From Streptomyces dangxiongensis (GTDB lineage Bacteria; Actinomycetota; Actinomycetes; Streptomycetales; Streptomycetaceae): a stretch of DNA of 64,000 bases. The stretch spans positions 5,952,001 to 6,016,000 of the forward strand of contig NZ_CP033073.1 of NCBI RefSeq assembly GCF_003675325.1. Reading direction: 5' to 3'. Below are positions 31,724 through 42,247 of this stretch, piece after piece (within the stretch, counting starts at the first letter, position 1; the number at the start of each line of letters is the position of its first letter). Under the pieces are notes generated by a model. That model did not search any database. It was given only the letters and a program-made list of their open reading frames with translations, and had not been told where the DNA came from. Both the position numbers and the translations under genes were made by a program.

Positions 31724-34006
31724 TCAGCCCACCGCGCTCAGCGTGTCCGCGAGGCGCCGGCGGGCCGCCCGGGCCGCCGGGAGCGCGGCCAGTGCCGCCG
31801 CGCCCAGCACCGCCGCCGACCCCAGCAGGACAAGCTGCCCCGGTGCGGGGTACTGGGCGATCCCGGCCCCGATGCCGCTGGAGCCGCCCTGGGCGTCGAT
31901 CAGCCGGCGGGCCAGCGGCAGCCCCAGCGCCATGGCGGCGACGGCCGCCGCCAGGGCCGTACAGCTCGTCGCGGTGACGGCGATCCCGGTGATCTGACGC
32001 GGCGACATCCCGATCGCCCGGAGCGCCAGCACGTCCCGCTCGCCCTCGCGGACGGTGCCGCCGATCGCGGTGAGCAGCTCGACCAGACCGATGAGGGCCA
32101 GCACGGCGATCAGCCCGGCGACCACCGCGCGCAGCGGGGACAGCCCGTCGGCCGGGTTCGTCACCGGATGCACGTCAAGGTGGCCGCGGCCGGCCGCGGT
32201 GAGGGCGGCGGCCACCCGCCGCGGGTCGGCACCGGGGCGCAGCCGCAGTTCCCAGAAGGCCGCGGACACGCCCGGATCGTTCTCGCGGAGGGTGTCCAGG
32301 GACGTGGTCACGACCCGCCCGGCGTTCTGCGGTTCGATGCTGCGGCCCACGATGTGCAGGATCTGCGGCCGGTCGCCCACCGTCATCCGCACCCAGTCCC
32401 CGACCCGCGCGTGCAGCAGGTCGAGCAGGCCCTGGCCGGCCACCGCCTCGTCCGGCCCGCGGGCGGCCCGGCCCTCGGCGAGGACGCGGGGACAGGGCTC
32501 CGCGCGGGTGCCGATGCCGCGCAGCGCGATGGTCCCGGTCTGCCCGGGGACCAGCGCGGCCACCTCGACGCCGGGGTAGGCGGCGGCGACCCGGGGATCA
32601 CGGGTCAGCAGGGCCCGGGTGCCGGACGGGGACGGCGCGCCGTCCGAGCGGACCGTGAGCGCCGTGGGCAGGCCCATCCGTTCGGGGCTGCTGTGGAAGC
32701 GGTCGAGCGTGGTCCACGCGCTGAGCGCCACCACGATCAGCAGCAGCGGCAGCGTCAGCCGGGCCACGGTGGCCAGGGACCGGCCGCGCCCCGCGAACGC
32801 CTTGTGGCAGCCGAGGACCAGCGCGGCCGGCAGCCGCAGGCCGAGCGCCCGCCGGGCCGGCCCGGTCAGCCGGCCGCCCGCCGGCCCGGCCGGGCGCGGC
32901 ACCGGGACCGGCGGCACCCGCCCCGCCCGCCAGGCCGCGAGCCCCGTGGTCAGGCCGATGAACAGCACCGCGCCCGTCGGCACCGCGGACAGCGCCACGG
33001 TGTGCCCGGGCAGCCCCTGCCACACGCCCACGGCGTCCCCGAGCCGTCCCGGGACCCGGCTGCCCAGCGCCTCGGTGAGCGCCGCCGCGGCCACGGCGCC
33101 GAGCAGGGCGTACGCCAGGTGCTGGAGCAGGAAGATCCGTACGACCTGCCCGGGGGTGAAGCCGATCGCCTTCAGCACCGACAGGTCCCGCAGATGTCCG
33201 CGGATGCGGGTGGCGATCGCGCCGTGCACCGCGAACCCGGCGGCGATCAGGGCGCCCAGGCCGAACAGCCCGAGCACCTGGCCCAGCAGACGGTTCTCGC
33301 CCTGCGCCGCGGCGCGGGCCTGCTGCCAGGTCGAGACCTCCCCGACGACGCCCGCGCCCAGCACGGTGACGGCGCGCTGCACGGCGTAGTCCGTGTCGGC
33401 CGGGTCGTCGAGCCGCAGCCCGACGACCTGGCCGCCGGAGGCGCGTACGGCGGACGGCAACGCCCACACCAGCCCCGGCTGCTCGCCCGGGCGGTAGGGG
33501 GGGTCGGCGCTGTCCGCGACCCCTTCGACGGTCACGGTGCGGGCCGTGCCCGGCAGGGCCAGGGTGTCCCCGGGTTCGGCCAGCAGGGCGCGGGCCAGGC
33601 TGCTCTCCAGCACCACGCCGTCCGGCACGGCCGGGTCAAGCCAGTGCCCGGCGGTCAGCAGCGGCCGGCCGACGGAGGGCGGGCGGGGGGTGCCGCGCAG
33701 CTCCACGGCGGCGCGGGTGCCGCGGGCGGTGACGGTGGCGGACTCGGTGCGGTAGGGACCGGCGACCGCGGTGACGCCGTCCAGCCGGGCCACGGCACGG
33801 GTGTCGGCGGCCGGGGTGGTGTGCAGCCACACGTGTGCCCCGCGCGCCTCGGCGAACGTGCGCTGCCAGGGGTTGGTGGCGTACCCGAACAGGGCGGTGG
33901 CGAACAACAGCGAGGCGACGATGCCGGCGGTGGCCAGCACCAGGAACAGCGCCTCGCCGCGGTGCGTGCGCAGATCGGAGTGCGCCCAGCGCAGAGCGGC
34001 CCGCAC
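31724..34006 (-). CDS. FtsX/MacB-type ABC exporter, permease
   Basis: 760 residues. Two FtsX-like halves are present: an N-terminal helix (GEALFLVLATAGIVASLLFATALF), an extracellular domain of about 190 residues, a three-helix block (LFGLGALIAAGFAVHGAIATR to FIGLTTGLAAW), then a second helix (SLATVARLTLPLLLIVVALSAW), a second extracellular domain and a final three-helix block ending near AARRRLADTLSAVG. This layout is that of ABC exporters for lipids, lipoproteins or antimicrobial peptides that act mechanically rather than through a channel. The GTG at 34006 follows GAGGCGG. It is the third gene of padR-ATPase-permease, 103 bp after the ATPase. The cargo is unknown. Confidence 0.85.
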   Translation of the reverse strand: MRAALRWAHSDLRTHRGEALFLVLATAGIVASLLFATALFGYATNPWQRTFAEARGAHVWLHTTPAADTRAVARLDGVTAVAGPYRTESATVTARGTRAAVELRGTPRPPSVGRPLLTAGHWLDPAVPDGVVLESSLARALLAEPGDTLALPGTARTVTVEGVADSADPPYRPGEQPGLVWALPSAVRASGGQVVGLRLDDPADTDYAVQRAVTVLGAGVVGEVSTWQQARAAAQGENRLLGQVLGLFGLGALIAAGFAVHGAIATRIRGHLRDLSVLKAIGFTPGQVVRIFLLQHLAYALLGAVAAAALTEALGSRVPGRLGDAVGVWQGLPGHTVALSAVPTGAVLFIGLTTGLAAWRAGRVPPVPVPRPAGPAGGRLTGPARRALGLRLPAALVLGCHKAFAGRGRSLATVARLTLPLLLIVVALSAWTTLDRFHSSPERMGLPTALTVRSDGAPSPSGTRALLTRDPRVAAAYPGVEVAALVPGQTGTIALRGIGTRAEPCPRVLAEGRAARGPDEAVAGQGLLDLLHARVGDWVRMTVGDRPQILHIVGRSIEPQNAGRVVTTSLDTLRENDPGVSAAFWELRLRPGADPRRVAAALTAAGRGHLDVHPVTNPADGLSPLRAVVAGLIAVLALIGLVELLTAIGGTVREGERDVLALRAIGMSPRQITGIAVTATSCTALAAAVAAMALGLPLARRLIDAQGGSSGIGAGIAQYPAPGQLVLLGSAAVLGAAALAALPAARAARRRLADTLSAVG

Positions 34007-34109
34007 CCGCCTCAGCCCCTCAGTCCGGCCCGCGCCGGGGGCCGCCTCGTCGGTCCCGGGCGGCTCACGCGGGGGCGGCTCGCCGGCGGGCGGGTGTGCG
34101 GTCGGCCCA

Positions 34110-34862
34110 TCAGTCCCTCAGCTCCAGTACGGCGGAGATGCCGCCGCGCCGGGGCGGCGGGGTGCCGTCCAGCGTGGCGTCGTCGGCTATGCGGCCGTCG
34201 AAGAAGCTGATCACCCGGTCGGCGGCGCTGGCCAGCCGGGCGTCGTGGGTGACGAGGACGATGCTCTGCCCGCGGCCGTGGAAGCGGGACAGCAGCCGCA
34301 TCACCTCGCGGGTGCCCTTGCTGTCCAGGCTGCCGGCCGGCTCGTCCGCGAGCAGCAGCGGCGGATGGTTGACCAGTGCCCGGGCGAGCGCGACCCGCTG
34401 CTGCTCGCCGCCGGACAGCTCGCCCGGCATGCTGCGCTCCTTGCCCTCCAGACCCAGCTCGGCGAGGAGTTCCGCGCGCTCGGCGCGGGCCTTCCTCGGC
34501 GGGACACCGGCCAGCAGCGCGGGCAGCTCGACGTTGTCGGCGACCGACAGGTTCGACACCAGGTTGAAGAACTGGAAGACGATCCCGATGGACTTCCTGC
34601 GCTCCACCGCCCACCGGGCCTCGCCGAAGGAGTCCGTGCACCGGCCGTCGAGCCAGATGCTGCCCTCGTCCGGCCGCTGGAGTCCGCCGAGCAGGTGCAG
34701 CAGCGTCGACTTGCCCGCACCGGACGGGCCGGTGATCGCCACGAACTCGCCGCGCGCCACGGACAGGCCGACCCCGCGCACGGCACGCGCGGGCGCGCCC
34801 TCGCCGTGGTGGGTCTTCACCAGGCCCTCGGCCCGCAGCACGGGGGCGGCGTGCTCGCTCAT
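34110..34862 (-). CDS. ABC exporter ATP-binding protein (LolD/MacB type)
   Basis: 250 residues. Walker A GPSGAGKST, Q-loop in GIVFQFFNLVSNLSVADNV, signature LSGGEQQRVALARAL, Walker B LLLADEPAGSLDSKGT and switch His VLVTHDARLAS. NLVSNLSVADNVELP is characteristic of the FtsE/LolD/MacB group that pairs with FtsX-type permeases. ATG 34862 overlaps the padR stop as ATGA; a frame extension by six residues exists upstream. It energises the permease encoded downstream. Confidence 0.9.
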   Translation of the reverse strand: MSEHAAPVLRAEGLVKTHHGEGAPARAVRGVGLSVARGEFVAITGPSGAGKSTLLHLLGGLQRPDEGSIWLDGRCTDSFGEARWAVERRKSIGIVFQFFNLVSNLSVADNVELPALLAGVPPRKARAERAELLAELGLEGKERSMPGELSGGEQQRVALARALVNHPPLLLADEPAGSLDSKGTREVMRLLSRFHGRGQSIVLVTHDARLASAADRVISFFDGRIADDATLDGTPPPRRGGISAVLELRD

Positions 34863-35365
34863 TCCAGTTCCTCCTGGCACCGCTCCAGCCAGTCGAGGTC
34901 CGCCTGGAGGTGCAGCATCGCGCCCTCGATCAGCAGATGGGCGATTCGGTTGTCCCGGTCCTCGGCCGCGGCCAGTTTCGACAGGACGCGCATGGTGTTG
35001 AGGTACTGGCGCCGCTGCCGGTTGATGAGGGCGATCTGGTCGGCGAGACCGGTCTGCGGGGCGAGGGCGAGCTTCATGAAGAACTCGTCCCGCACCCGCG
35101 GCTCGTCCTCGGTCTCCTCGAACCAGACGTGCAGTGCCTCGCGTCCGGCGTCGGTGAGGCGGTAGACCTTTTTGTTGGGCCGGCTCGACTGCTCGACGTC
35201 CTCGCCCTCGATCAGCCCGGACTTCTCCAGGCGGCCGAGGGTGACGTAGACCTGGCCGATGTTCGGCTGAGGGTACGCGGAGCCCAGCAGTTGCTCAAGG
35301 TCCTGTTTCAGCTCGTAGCCGTGGGCCGGGCCGCGGGCGAGGAGTGCCAGGAGGGGCAGGCGCAC
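34859..35365 (-). CDS. PadR-family transcription regulator
   Basis: 168 residues. The N-terminal winged helix starts at MRLPLLALLARGPAHGYELKQDLEQLLG, with NIGQVYVTLGRLEKSGLI as recognition region and wing (SSRPNKKVYRLTDAGREAL). The C-terminal helices (FFMKLALAPQTGLADQIALINRQRRQYLNTMRVL) form the dimer coiled coil of the PadR-s2 type. Such repressors usually control the adjacent exporter and respond to a drug-like ligand. GTG 35365 is preceded by AGGAGG. The gene overlaps the ATPase by four bases, and a perfect palindrome 50 bp upstream (35416-35430) is the probable operator, implying autoregulation. Confidence 0.9.
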   Translation of the reverse strand: MRLPLLALLARGPAHGYELKQDLEQLLGSAYPQPNIGQVYVTLGRLEKSGLIEGEDVEQSSRPNKKVYRLTDAGREALHVWFEETEDEPRVRDEFFMKLALAPQTGLADQIALINRQRRQYLNTMRVLSKLAAAEDRDNRIAHLLIEGAMLHLQADLDWLERCQEELE

Positions 35366-35415
35366 GCGTGCTGTCCTCCTGTCTGCCGCATGTGCTCCAG
35401 GCCCTAGTATCGCGC

Positions 35416-35430
35416 ATACCTAACAGGTAT
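35416..35430. promoter_or_regulatory. Perfect palindromic operator between padR and the sugar-binding-protein gene
   Basis: ATACCTAACAGGTAT, 6-bp arms around AAC, lies between the divergent padR and 35489 genes. The core TACCTAACA is repeated at two further places upstream of the alpha-glucosidase operon (36904 and, inverted, 36788-36798). PadR proteins bind such short AT-containing palindromes; assignment to this PadR is inference. Confidence 0.6.
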
Positions 35431-35488
35431 ACATGGCCTCTGTCCCCGGGCGAAGACGCCCGTGGTGCCGGTGTACAGGGAGGAACCT

Positions 35489-36760
35489 ATGCGGTGGACG
35501 CACGCCGCCGGTAGGGTCCTTCTCGTACTCGTGGTGATCATGGCAGGGTACGTGGCCTCCGGTGCCCGTGCCGACGAGGCCGCCCGCAGCGGTCGCGGCC
35601 CGCTCACCCTGGCCACCGCAGGGGACCTCACCGGCTATCTCGGCCCCCTGCTGCGGGGCTGGAACCGCACTCACCCCGGTGAGAGGGTCACCCTCGTCGA
35701 GCTGCCGGACTCCGCCGACGAGACGCACGCGCAGATGACGACCGACCTGCGCGGCGGCGGCCGGGGCCGGTTCGACGTCCTCAACATCGACGTCGACTGG
35801 ACCTCGGAGTTCGCGGCGGCCGGCTGGATCAGCCCGCTGCCCCGCGACCGCTTCCCGCTGCGCAGCTTCCTGGCGCCGGTGGTGGACACGGCGACGTACG
35901 GCGGCCGGCTGTACGCGGTGCCGTACGTCACGAACGCCGGGCTGCTCCTGTACCGCAAGGACGTCCTCGCGAAGGAGGGCGTGCCCCCGCCGCGCACCTG
36001 GGCCGAACTGGAGCACGACGCGCGGACCATCGCGCCGAAGTACGGGCTCGCCGGCTACGCGGGCCAGTTCCTGCCCTACGAGGGGCTCACCGTGAACGCG
36101 GCCGAGGCCGTGTACTCGGCGGGCGGCACGATCCTCGGCGGCGAGGGCAGGCGTGTCACCGTCGACTCCGCCGCGGCCCGCGAGGGCATCGGCTTCCTCG
36201 CCCGCGGCGTCCGCGAGGGCTGGATACCGAAGCAGGCGCTGACGTACAAGGAGGAGGAGTCCAAGCGGGCCTTCCAGGACGGCAGGCTGCTCTTCCTGCG
36301 CAACTGGCCCTACGCGTACGCCGTCGCCTCGGCCGCGGGCTCGAAGGTCGCCGGGAGGATCGGCGCCGTACCCCTGCCGGGGCCCGACGGGCCGGGGACG
36401 AGCGTCCTCGGCGGCTCGAACCTCGCGGTCAACGCCCACGCCCGGCACCCCGACTCCGCCGCGCGGCTGATCGCCTACCTCACCAGCGCGCCCGTCCAGC
36501 GCGAGGTGCTCGTACGGGGCGCGCTGCCGCCCGTGCGCGCCGCGCTGTACGAGGATCCCGCGCTGGTGCGAAGGTTCCCCTACCTGCCGACCCTGCGCAC
36601 CGCGGTCGTGACCGCCAGGCCGCGCCCCAGGAGCCCGCACTACGACCAGGTCAGCCTGGCCGTGCAGGCGGTCGTGCAGGACGCGCTCACCGGGCGGCAG
36701 ACGCCCGGCCGGGCCGTGCGCCGGCTGGCGCGCGAACTCGACGCCATCGCCCGTCGCTGA
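35489..36760 (+). CDS. Extracellular sugar-binding protein (family 1), orphan
   Basis: 423 residues with an N-terminal hydrophobic segment (RVLLVLVVIMAGYVASGARA) but no lipobox Cys, so it may be secreted or membrane-anchored rather than a lipoprotein. The mature part has the family 1 fold: LTLATAGDLTGYLGPLLRGWNRTHPGERV, FDVLNIDVDWTSEFAAAGWISPL, YAVPYVTNAGLLLYRKDVL and LLFLRNWPYAYAVAS. ATG 35489 follows GGGAGGAAC. No permease follows directly; a second binding protein with two permeases starts 1.9 kb downstream. It may deliver ligand to those permeases or act with a regulator. Confidence 0.85.
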   Translation: MRWTHAAGRVLLVLVVIMAGYVASGARADEAARSGRGPLTLATAGDLTGYLGPLLRGWNRTHPGERVTLVELPDSADETHAQMTTDLRGGGRGRFDVLNIDVDWTSEFAAAGWISPLPRDRFPLRSFLAPVVDTATYGGRLYAVPYVTNAGLLLYRKDVLAKEGVPPPRTWAELEHDARTIAPKYGLAGYAGQFLPYEGLTVNAAEAVYSAGGTILGGEGRRVTVDSAAAREGIGFLARGVREGWIPKQALTYKEEESKRAFQDGRLLFLRNWPYAYAVASAAGSKVAGRIGAVPLPGPDGPGTSVLGGSNLAVNAHARHPDSAARLIAYLTSAPVQREVLVRGALPPVRAALYEDPALVRRFPYLPTLRTAVVTARPRPRSPHYDQVSLAVQAVVQDALTGRQTPGRAVRRLARELDAIARR

Positions 36761-36783
36761 CGCGACACCATGGGGCGTCTTTA

Positions 36784-36800
36784 GTTACTTGTTAGGTAAC
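36784..36800. promoter_or_regulatory. Operator-like inverted repeat upstream of the alpha-glucosidase operon
   Basis: GTTACTTGTTAGGTAAC has inverted ends GTTAC/GTAAC. Read on the other strand it contains TACCTAACAAGTA, almost the same as the padR-side site and the site at 36904. It lies about 100 bp upstream of the putative core promoter. Confidence 0.5.
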
Positions 36801-36882
36801 GCCGCCATCACGACTGTGTGCGTCGTGCGGCGATTTGCCCTTGTTCATCCACGCAACTGGTCAGTATTTTTCGTTCACTTCG

Positions 36883-36915
36883 TTGACACCTCTGCTCGTC
36901 TCCTACCTAACATGC

Positions 36916-36916
<1 letters not shown>
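36883..36916 (+). promoter_or_regulatory. Candidate promoter of the alpha-glucosidase operon with overlapping operator copy
   Basis: TTGACA at 36883-36888 is a perfect -35; TAACAT at 36908-36913 is a possible -10 with a 19-bp spacer. The -10 lies within TACCTAACATGCA (36904-36916), the third copy of the shared motif, so a bound regulator would block polymerase. A start near 36920 would fall after the ATG at 36916, which argues either for a downstream TTG start at 36955 or for another -10. Confidence 0.45.
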
Positions 36917-38580
<1,664 letters not shown>

Positions 38581-38615
38581 TCCACCGCCATTCCCCTAGG
38601 AAAGGTCCGTCAACG

Positions 38616-39941
38616 ATGATGCGACGACGCACGACCCTGCTCACCGGCTGCACCGCCCTCGCGCTCGCCCTCGGCGCCACCGCCTGTGGCGGCGGACCGG
38701 TCTCCGCGGGCGGCGGTGACAAGGCCCTCGACGGCCAGACGGTCACCGTGGCCGGTGTCTGGTCCGGCAGCGAACAGAAGAACTTCCAGAAGGTGCTGGA
38801 CGCCTTCACCGAGAAGACCGGCGCCAGAACACAGTTCGTGTCCACCGGCGACAACGTCTCCACCGTCGTCGGCAGCAAGATCGAGGGCGGCAACGCACCC
38901 GACGTCGTGATGGTCCCGCAGGTCGGCGTCCTGCAGCAGTTCGCGAAGAAGGGCTGGCTCACGCCGCTCTCGCAGACCGCCCGGCGGACCGTCGACGCCG
39001 ACTACGCCCCCGTGTGGAAGAAGTACGGCAGCGTCGACGGCACCCTGTACGGCCTCTACTTCAAGGCCGCCCACAAGTCGACCGTCTGGTACAGCCCCGA
39101 AGCGCTCACGGCCGCCGGGGTCCGGCCGCCGAAGACGTACGACGAGCTGCTGAAGGCCGGGCGCACCGTCTCCGACTCCGGGCTCGCCGCCTTCGCGGTC
39201 GCCGGACAGGACGGCTGGACCCTCACCGACTGGTTCGAGAACGTCTACCTCTCCCAGGCCGGCCCCGGGAAGTACGACGCCCTCGCCGCCCACACGCTCA
39301 AGTGGACGGACCCCAGCGTCGTGAAGGCGCTCACCACCCTCGGCAAGCTGTTCGAGGACAAGCAACTCGTCGCGGGCGGCCCGAACGAGGCCCTGAACAC
39401 CGACTTCCCCGGCTCCGTGGAGAAGGTCTTCGGCCCGAAGCCGCGGGCCGGCATGGTCTACGAGGGAGACTTCGTCGCCGGCGTCGCCCACGACCAGTAC
39501 GGGAAGGCCATCGGCAAGGACGCCGACTTCTTCCCCTTCCCCGCGGTCGGCGGCGGCAGCGCTCCCGTCGTCAGCGGCGGTGACGCGGCGGTCGTCCTCA
39601 AGGACGCCAAGAACGCCAAGGCCGGCATGAAGCTGCTGGAGTACCTGGCGACCCCCGAGGCGGCGGCCGTCTGGGCGAAGGCGGGCGGCTTCCTGTCGCC
39701 CAACAGGAAGCTCGGCCTCGACCGGTACGGCGACGACGTCACCCGCGCCACCGCCAAGTCCCTGACCGGCGCCGGGAACTCGGTCCGCTTCGACATGTCC
39801 GACCAGGCACCGGCCGCCTTCGGCGGCACCAAGGGCACCGGCGAGTGGAAGCTCCTCCAGGACTTCCTGCGCGACCCGTCCGACCCCAGGGGGACCGCCG
39901 CGAAGCTGGAGTCCGCCGCCGCCAAGGCCTACCGGGACTGA
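38616..39941 (+). CDS. Sugar ABC transporter, substrate-binding lipoprotein
   Basis: 441 residues. Lipoprotein signal MMRRRTTLLTGCTALALALGATACGGG with lipobox GATAC (Cys24). The mature protein has VTVAGVWSGSEQKNFQKVLDAFTEKTG, PDVVMVPQVGVLQQFAKKGWLTPL and GLYFKAAHKSTVWYSPEAL, typical for alpha-glucoside or oligosaccharide binders of family 1. It starts 35 bp after the glucosidase stop, with AAAGG upstream. It should capture the oligosaccharide that the following permeases import. No ATPase gene lies in this operon, so a shared MsiK-type ATPase encoded elsewhere, as usual in Streptomyces, is expected. Confidence 0.92.
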   Translation: MMRRRTTLLTGCTALALALGATACGGGPVSAGGGDKALDGQTVTVAGVWSGSEQKNFQKVLDAFTEKTGARTQFVSTGDNVSTVVGSKIEGGNAPDVVMVPQVGVLQQFAKKGWLTPLSQTARRTVDADYAPVWKKYGSVDGTLYGLYFKAAHKSTVWYSPEALTAAGVRPPKTYDELLKAGRTVSDSGLAAFAVAGQDGWTLTDWFENVYLSQAGPGKYDALAAHTLKWTDPSVVKALTTLGKLFEDKQLVAGGPNEALNTDFPGSVEKVFGPKPRAGMVYEGDFVAGVAHDQYGKAIGKDADFFPFPAVGGGSAPVVSGGDAAVVLKDAKNAKAGMKLLEYLATPEAAAVWAKAGGFLSPNRKLGLDRYGDDVTRATAKSLTGAGNSVRFDMSDQAPAAFGGTKGTGEWKLLQDFLRDPSDPRGTAAKLESAAAKAYRD

Positions 39942-39949
39942 GCCGCGCC

Positions 39950-41305
39950 ATGACCGCCATCACTGTCGAGAAACAGCAGGCGGGCCCGCGGGCCGCCGCC
40001 GGCCCGGCGCGCGTGCGCCGCGGCCGGCGGCGCACCCGGCTGATCGCCCTGCTCTTCGTCCTCCCCGCGCTGCTCCTGCTCGGCGCGCTCGTCGTCTACC
40101 CGGTGCTGTTCTCCGTCGGCCGGAGCTTCTTCGACGCCTCCGGCACCCGGTTCGTCGGCGGCGGCAACTACGCGGAGATGTTCCGCGACCCGGCCACCCT
40201 CAAGGCCATCCGCAACACCGTCGTCTGGGTGGTCGTCGCCCCCGCCCTGCTCACCGGGCTCGGCCTGATCCTGGCCGTCCTGGTGGAGAAGGTCCGCTGG
40301 GCCACCGCCTTCAAGCTGCTCCTCTTCATGCCGATGGCCGTGTCCTTCCTCGCCGCCGGCATCATCTTCCGCCTCGCCTACGACGCGGACCCGGACAAGG
40401 GCGTGCTCAACGCCGCCGTCGTCTCCGTCCACGACGCCTTCAAGGGGACGTCGACGTACCCGACGGCCCGCGGGCGCGCCGGACTGCTCGCCCAGGACCG
40501 GGACGGCTCCTACCGCACGAGTGCCACCCCGGGCGAGACGGTGACCCTCCCGATGGTCGGCGTCCTGCCCGGTGACCTGCCGCGCGACGCGGCACCCGCG
40601 GCCCGCGCGGCCGGCACCAGGGCCGCCCCCGGCGACCTGCGCGGCGTCGTCTACCTGGACTTCACCCCCGGCGGGGGCGGCAAGCAGGGCAGGGTCGATC
40701 CGCGGGAGAGCGGGCTGCCCGGGATGAGGGTGGAGGCGGTACGTGACGGCAGGACGGTCGCGAGCACGGCCACCGCGGCCGACGGCTCCTTCCGCTTCAC
40801 CGGCCTGCACGACGGCTCGTACACGGTGCGGCTGCCCGCCGCCAACTTCGCCCCGCCCTACCAGGGCGTCTCCTGGCTCGGCCCGACCCTCGTCACCCCG
40901 GCGATCATCGGCGCCTACCTGTGGATCTGGACCGGCTTCGCCATGGTGCTCATCGGCGCCGGGCTCTCCACCCTTCCGCGCGACACCCTGGAGGCCGCCC
41001 GCATGGACGGCGCGAACGAGTGGCAGATCTTCCGCCGGATCACCGTCCCGCTGCTCGCGCCCGTGCTCACCGTGGTCTTCGTGACCCTCGTCATCAACGT
41101 GATGAAGGTCTTCGACCTCGTCTACGTCATCGCGCCCGGCCCGGTCCAGGAGGACGCCACCGTCCTCGCCACCCAGATGTGGCTGGTGTCGTTCGGCGGC
41201 GGCAACGACCAGGGTCTCGGCAGCGCCCTGGGCGTCCTGCTCCTGCTCCTCGTCGTCCCCGCGATGGTGTTCAACGTCCGCCGCTTCCGAAGGAGTCAGC
41301 GATGA
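39950..41305 (+). CDS. Sugar ABC transporter permease, MalF type, with large inserted extracellular domain
   Basis: 451 residues, against about 290-330 in usual family members. Helices: 31-58, about 87-113, 119-143, then after an insert 309-340, 368-386 and 422-442. The EAA motif is EAARMDGANEWQIFRRITVPLL (349-370). Between YDADPDKGVLNAA and GVSWLGPTLVTP lies an extra segment of about 160 residues. Part of it (229-298, with RGVVYLDFTPGG, SGLPGMRVEAVRDGRTV and ATAADGSFRFTGLHDGSYTVRLP) looks like an SdrD-B/carboxypeptidase-regulatory beta-sandwich. E. coli MalF has a different inserted loop (P2) that contacts the binding protein, so an analogous role is plausible. It starts 8 bp after the binding-protein gene and overlaps the next gene by four bases. 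Confidence 0.9.
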   Translation: MTAITVEKQQAGPRAAAGPARVRRGRRRTRLIALLFVLPALLLLGALVVYPVLFSVGRSFFDASGTRFVGGGNYAEMFRDPATLKAIRNTVVWVVVAPALLTGLGLILAVLVEKVRWATAFKLLLFMPMAVSFLAAGIIFRLAYDADPDKGVLNAAVVSVHDAFKGTSTYPTARGRAGLLAQDRDGSYRTSATPGETVTLPMVGVLPGDLPRDAAPAARAAGTRAAPGDLRGVVYLDFTPGGGGKQGRVDPRESGLPGMRVEAVRDGRTVASTATAADGSFRFTGLHDGSYTVRLPAANFAPPYQGVSWLGPTLVTPAIIGAYLWIWTGFAMVLIGAGLSTLPRDTLEAARMDGANEWQIFRRITVPLLAPVLTVVFVTLVINVMKVFDLVYVIAPGPVQEDATVLATQMWLVSFGGGNDQGLGSALGVLLLLLVVPAMVFNVRRFRRSQR

Positions 41306-42141
41306 ACGCGATCAGGCGCGGCCTGGGCAGCGGCCTGGTGCAGGCCTTCCTGGTGGTCATCGGGCTGGTCTGGCTGACCCCGCTCGCCGGACTGTTCCTC
41401 TCCTCCCTGCGCTCGGCCGGGGACACGGCCCGCGGCGGCTGGTGGACCGCCCTGGCCGACCCCGGCCGGCTGTCCTTCGACAACTACACGGCCCTGCTGA
41501 AGAACGCGGGCATCACCCAGGCCTTCTGGAACACCGTGCTCATCTCGGTGCCGGCCACCACCCTGGTCGTCGTGATCGCGGCCCTCGCCGGATACGCCTT
41601 CGCCTGGCTGGACTTCCCGCTCCGGGAGCCCCTCTTCCTGCTCGTGGTGGCGCTGCTGGTCGTGCCGGTGCAGATCGGCCTGCTGCCGGTGGCCAAACTC
41701 TTCGGCGCGCTCGGCCTGTTCGGCACGATCCCCGGGGTCGTCCTCTTCCATGTGGCGTACGGACTGCCCTTCGCCGTCTTCCTGCTGCGCAACTACTTCG
41801 CGGAGATGCCGAAGGAGATGCTGGAGGCGGCGCGGATGGACGGCGGCAGCGAGTGGCGCATCTTCACCCGGCTGGTGCTGCCGGTGGGCCGTCCCGCGAT
41901 CGCCTCGCTCGCCATCTTCCAGTTCCTGTGGGTCTGGAACGACATGCTGGTCGCCCTGCTCTTCGCCGACAGCTCCGCCCAGCCGCTGACCGTTCAACTC
42001 CAGTCGCAGATACGGCAGTTCGGCAGCAACATCGACGTGCTGGCGCCGGGCGCGTTCCTGTCGCTGATCGTGCCGGTGGTCGTGTTCTTCGCGTTCCAGC
42101 GGCACTTCGTGCAGGGGGTGATGGCCGGGTCCGTCAAGTGA
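41302..42141 (+). CDS. Sugar ABC transporter permease, MalG type
   Basis: 279 residues with six membrane helices, beginning SGLVQAFLVVIGLVWLTPLAGLFLSSLRS. The EAA loop is LEAARMDGGSEWRIFTRLVLPVGRPAIAS (from about residue 174), the ATPase contact. SFDNYTALLKNAGITQAFWNTVLIS is the usual MalG sequence before the second helix. The ATG overlaps the preceding stop as ATGA. Together with the MalF-type partner it forms the membrane channel for the oligosaccharide processed by the alpha-glucosidase. Confidence 0.92.
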   Translation: MNAIRRGLGSGLVQAFLVVIGLVWLTPLAGLFLSSLRSAGDTARGGWWTALADPGRLSFDNYTALLKNAGITQAFWNTVLISVPATTLVVVIAALAGYAFAWLDFPLREPLFLLVVALLVVPVQIGLLPVAKLFGALGLFGTIPGVVLFHVAYGLPFAVFLLRNYFAEMPKEMLEAARMDGGSEWRIFTRLVLPVGRPAIASLAIFQFLWVWNDMLVALLFADSSAQPLTVQLQSQIRQFGSNIDVLAPGAFLSLIVPVVVFFAFQRHFVQGVMAGSVK

Positions 42142-42199
42142 CCCGGGACGGCCTCCGGCCGGCACGACCGAGCCGAGGACGGCAGGACGCCGAAACAGC

Positions 42200-42233
42200 A
42201 CCGGGGCGGCGGGAGAGTTCCCGCCGCCCCGGT
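42200..42233. terminator. Bidirectional terminator between the sugar operon and the pentose phosphate operon
   Basis: A perfect 15-bp stem (ACCGGGGCGGCGGGA at 42200-42214 with its complement at 42219-42233) and a GAGT loop lies between two convergent operons, 59 bp after the permease stop and 15 bp beyond the pgl stop. Confidence 0.85.
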
Positions 42234-42247
42234 GGCGCGTCACGGCC

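Noticed and set aside
32168..34210. 680-codon plus-strand open frame across the FtsX permease
   Set aside because: Gly/Arg/Pro-rich shadow; the minus strand has clear membrane helices.
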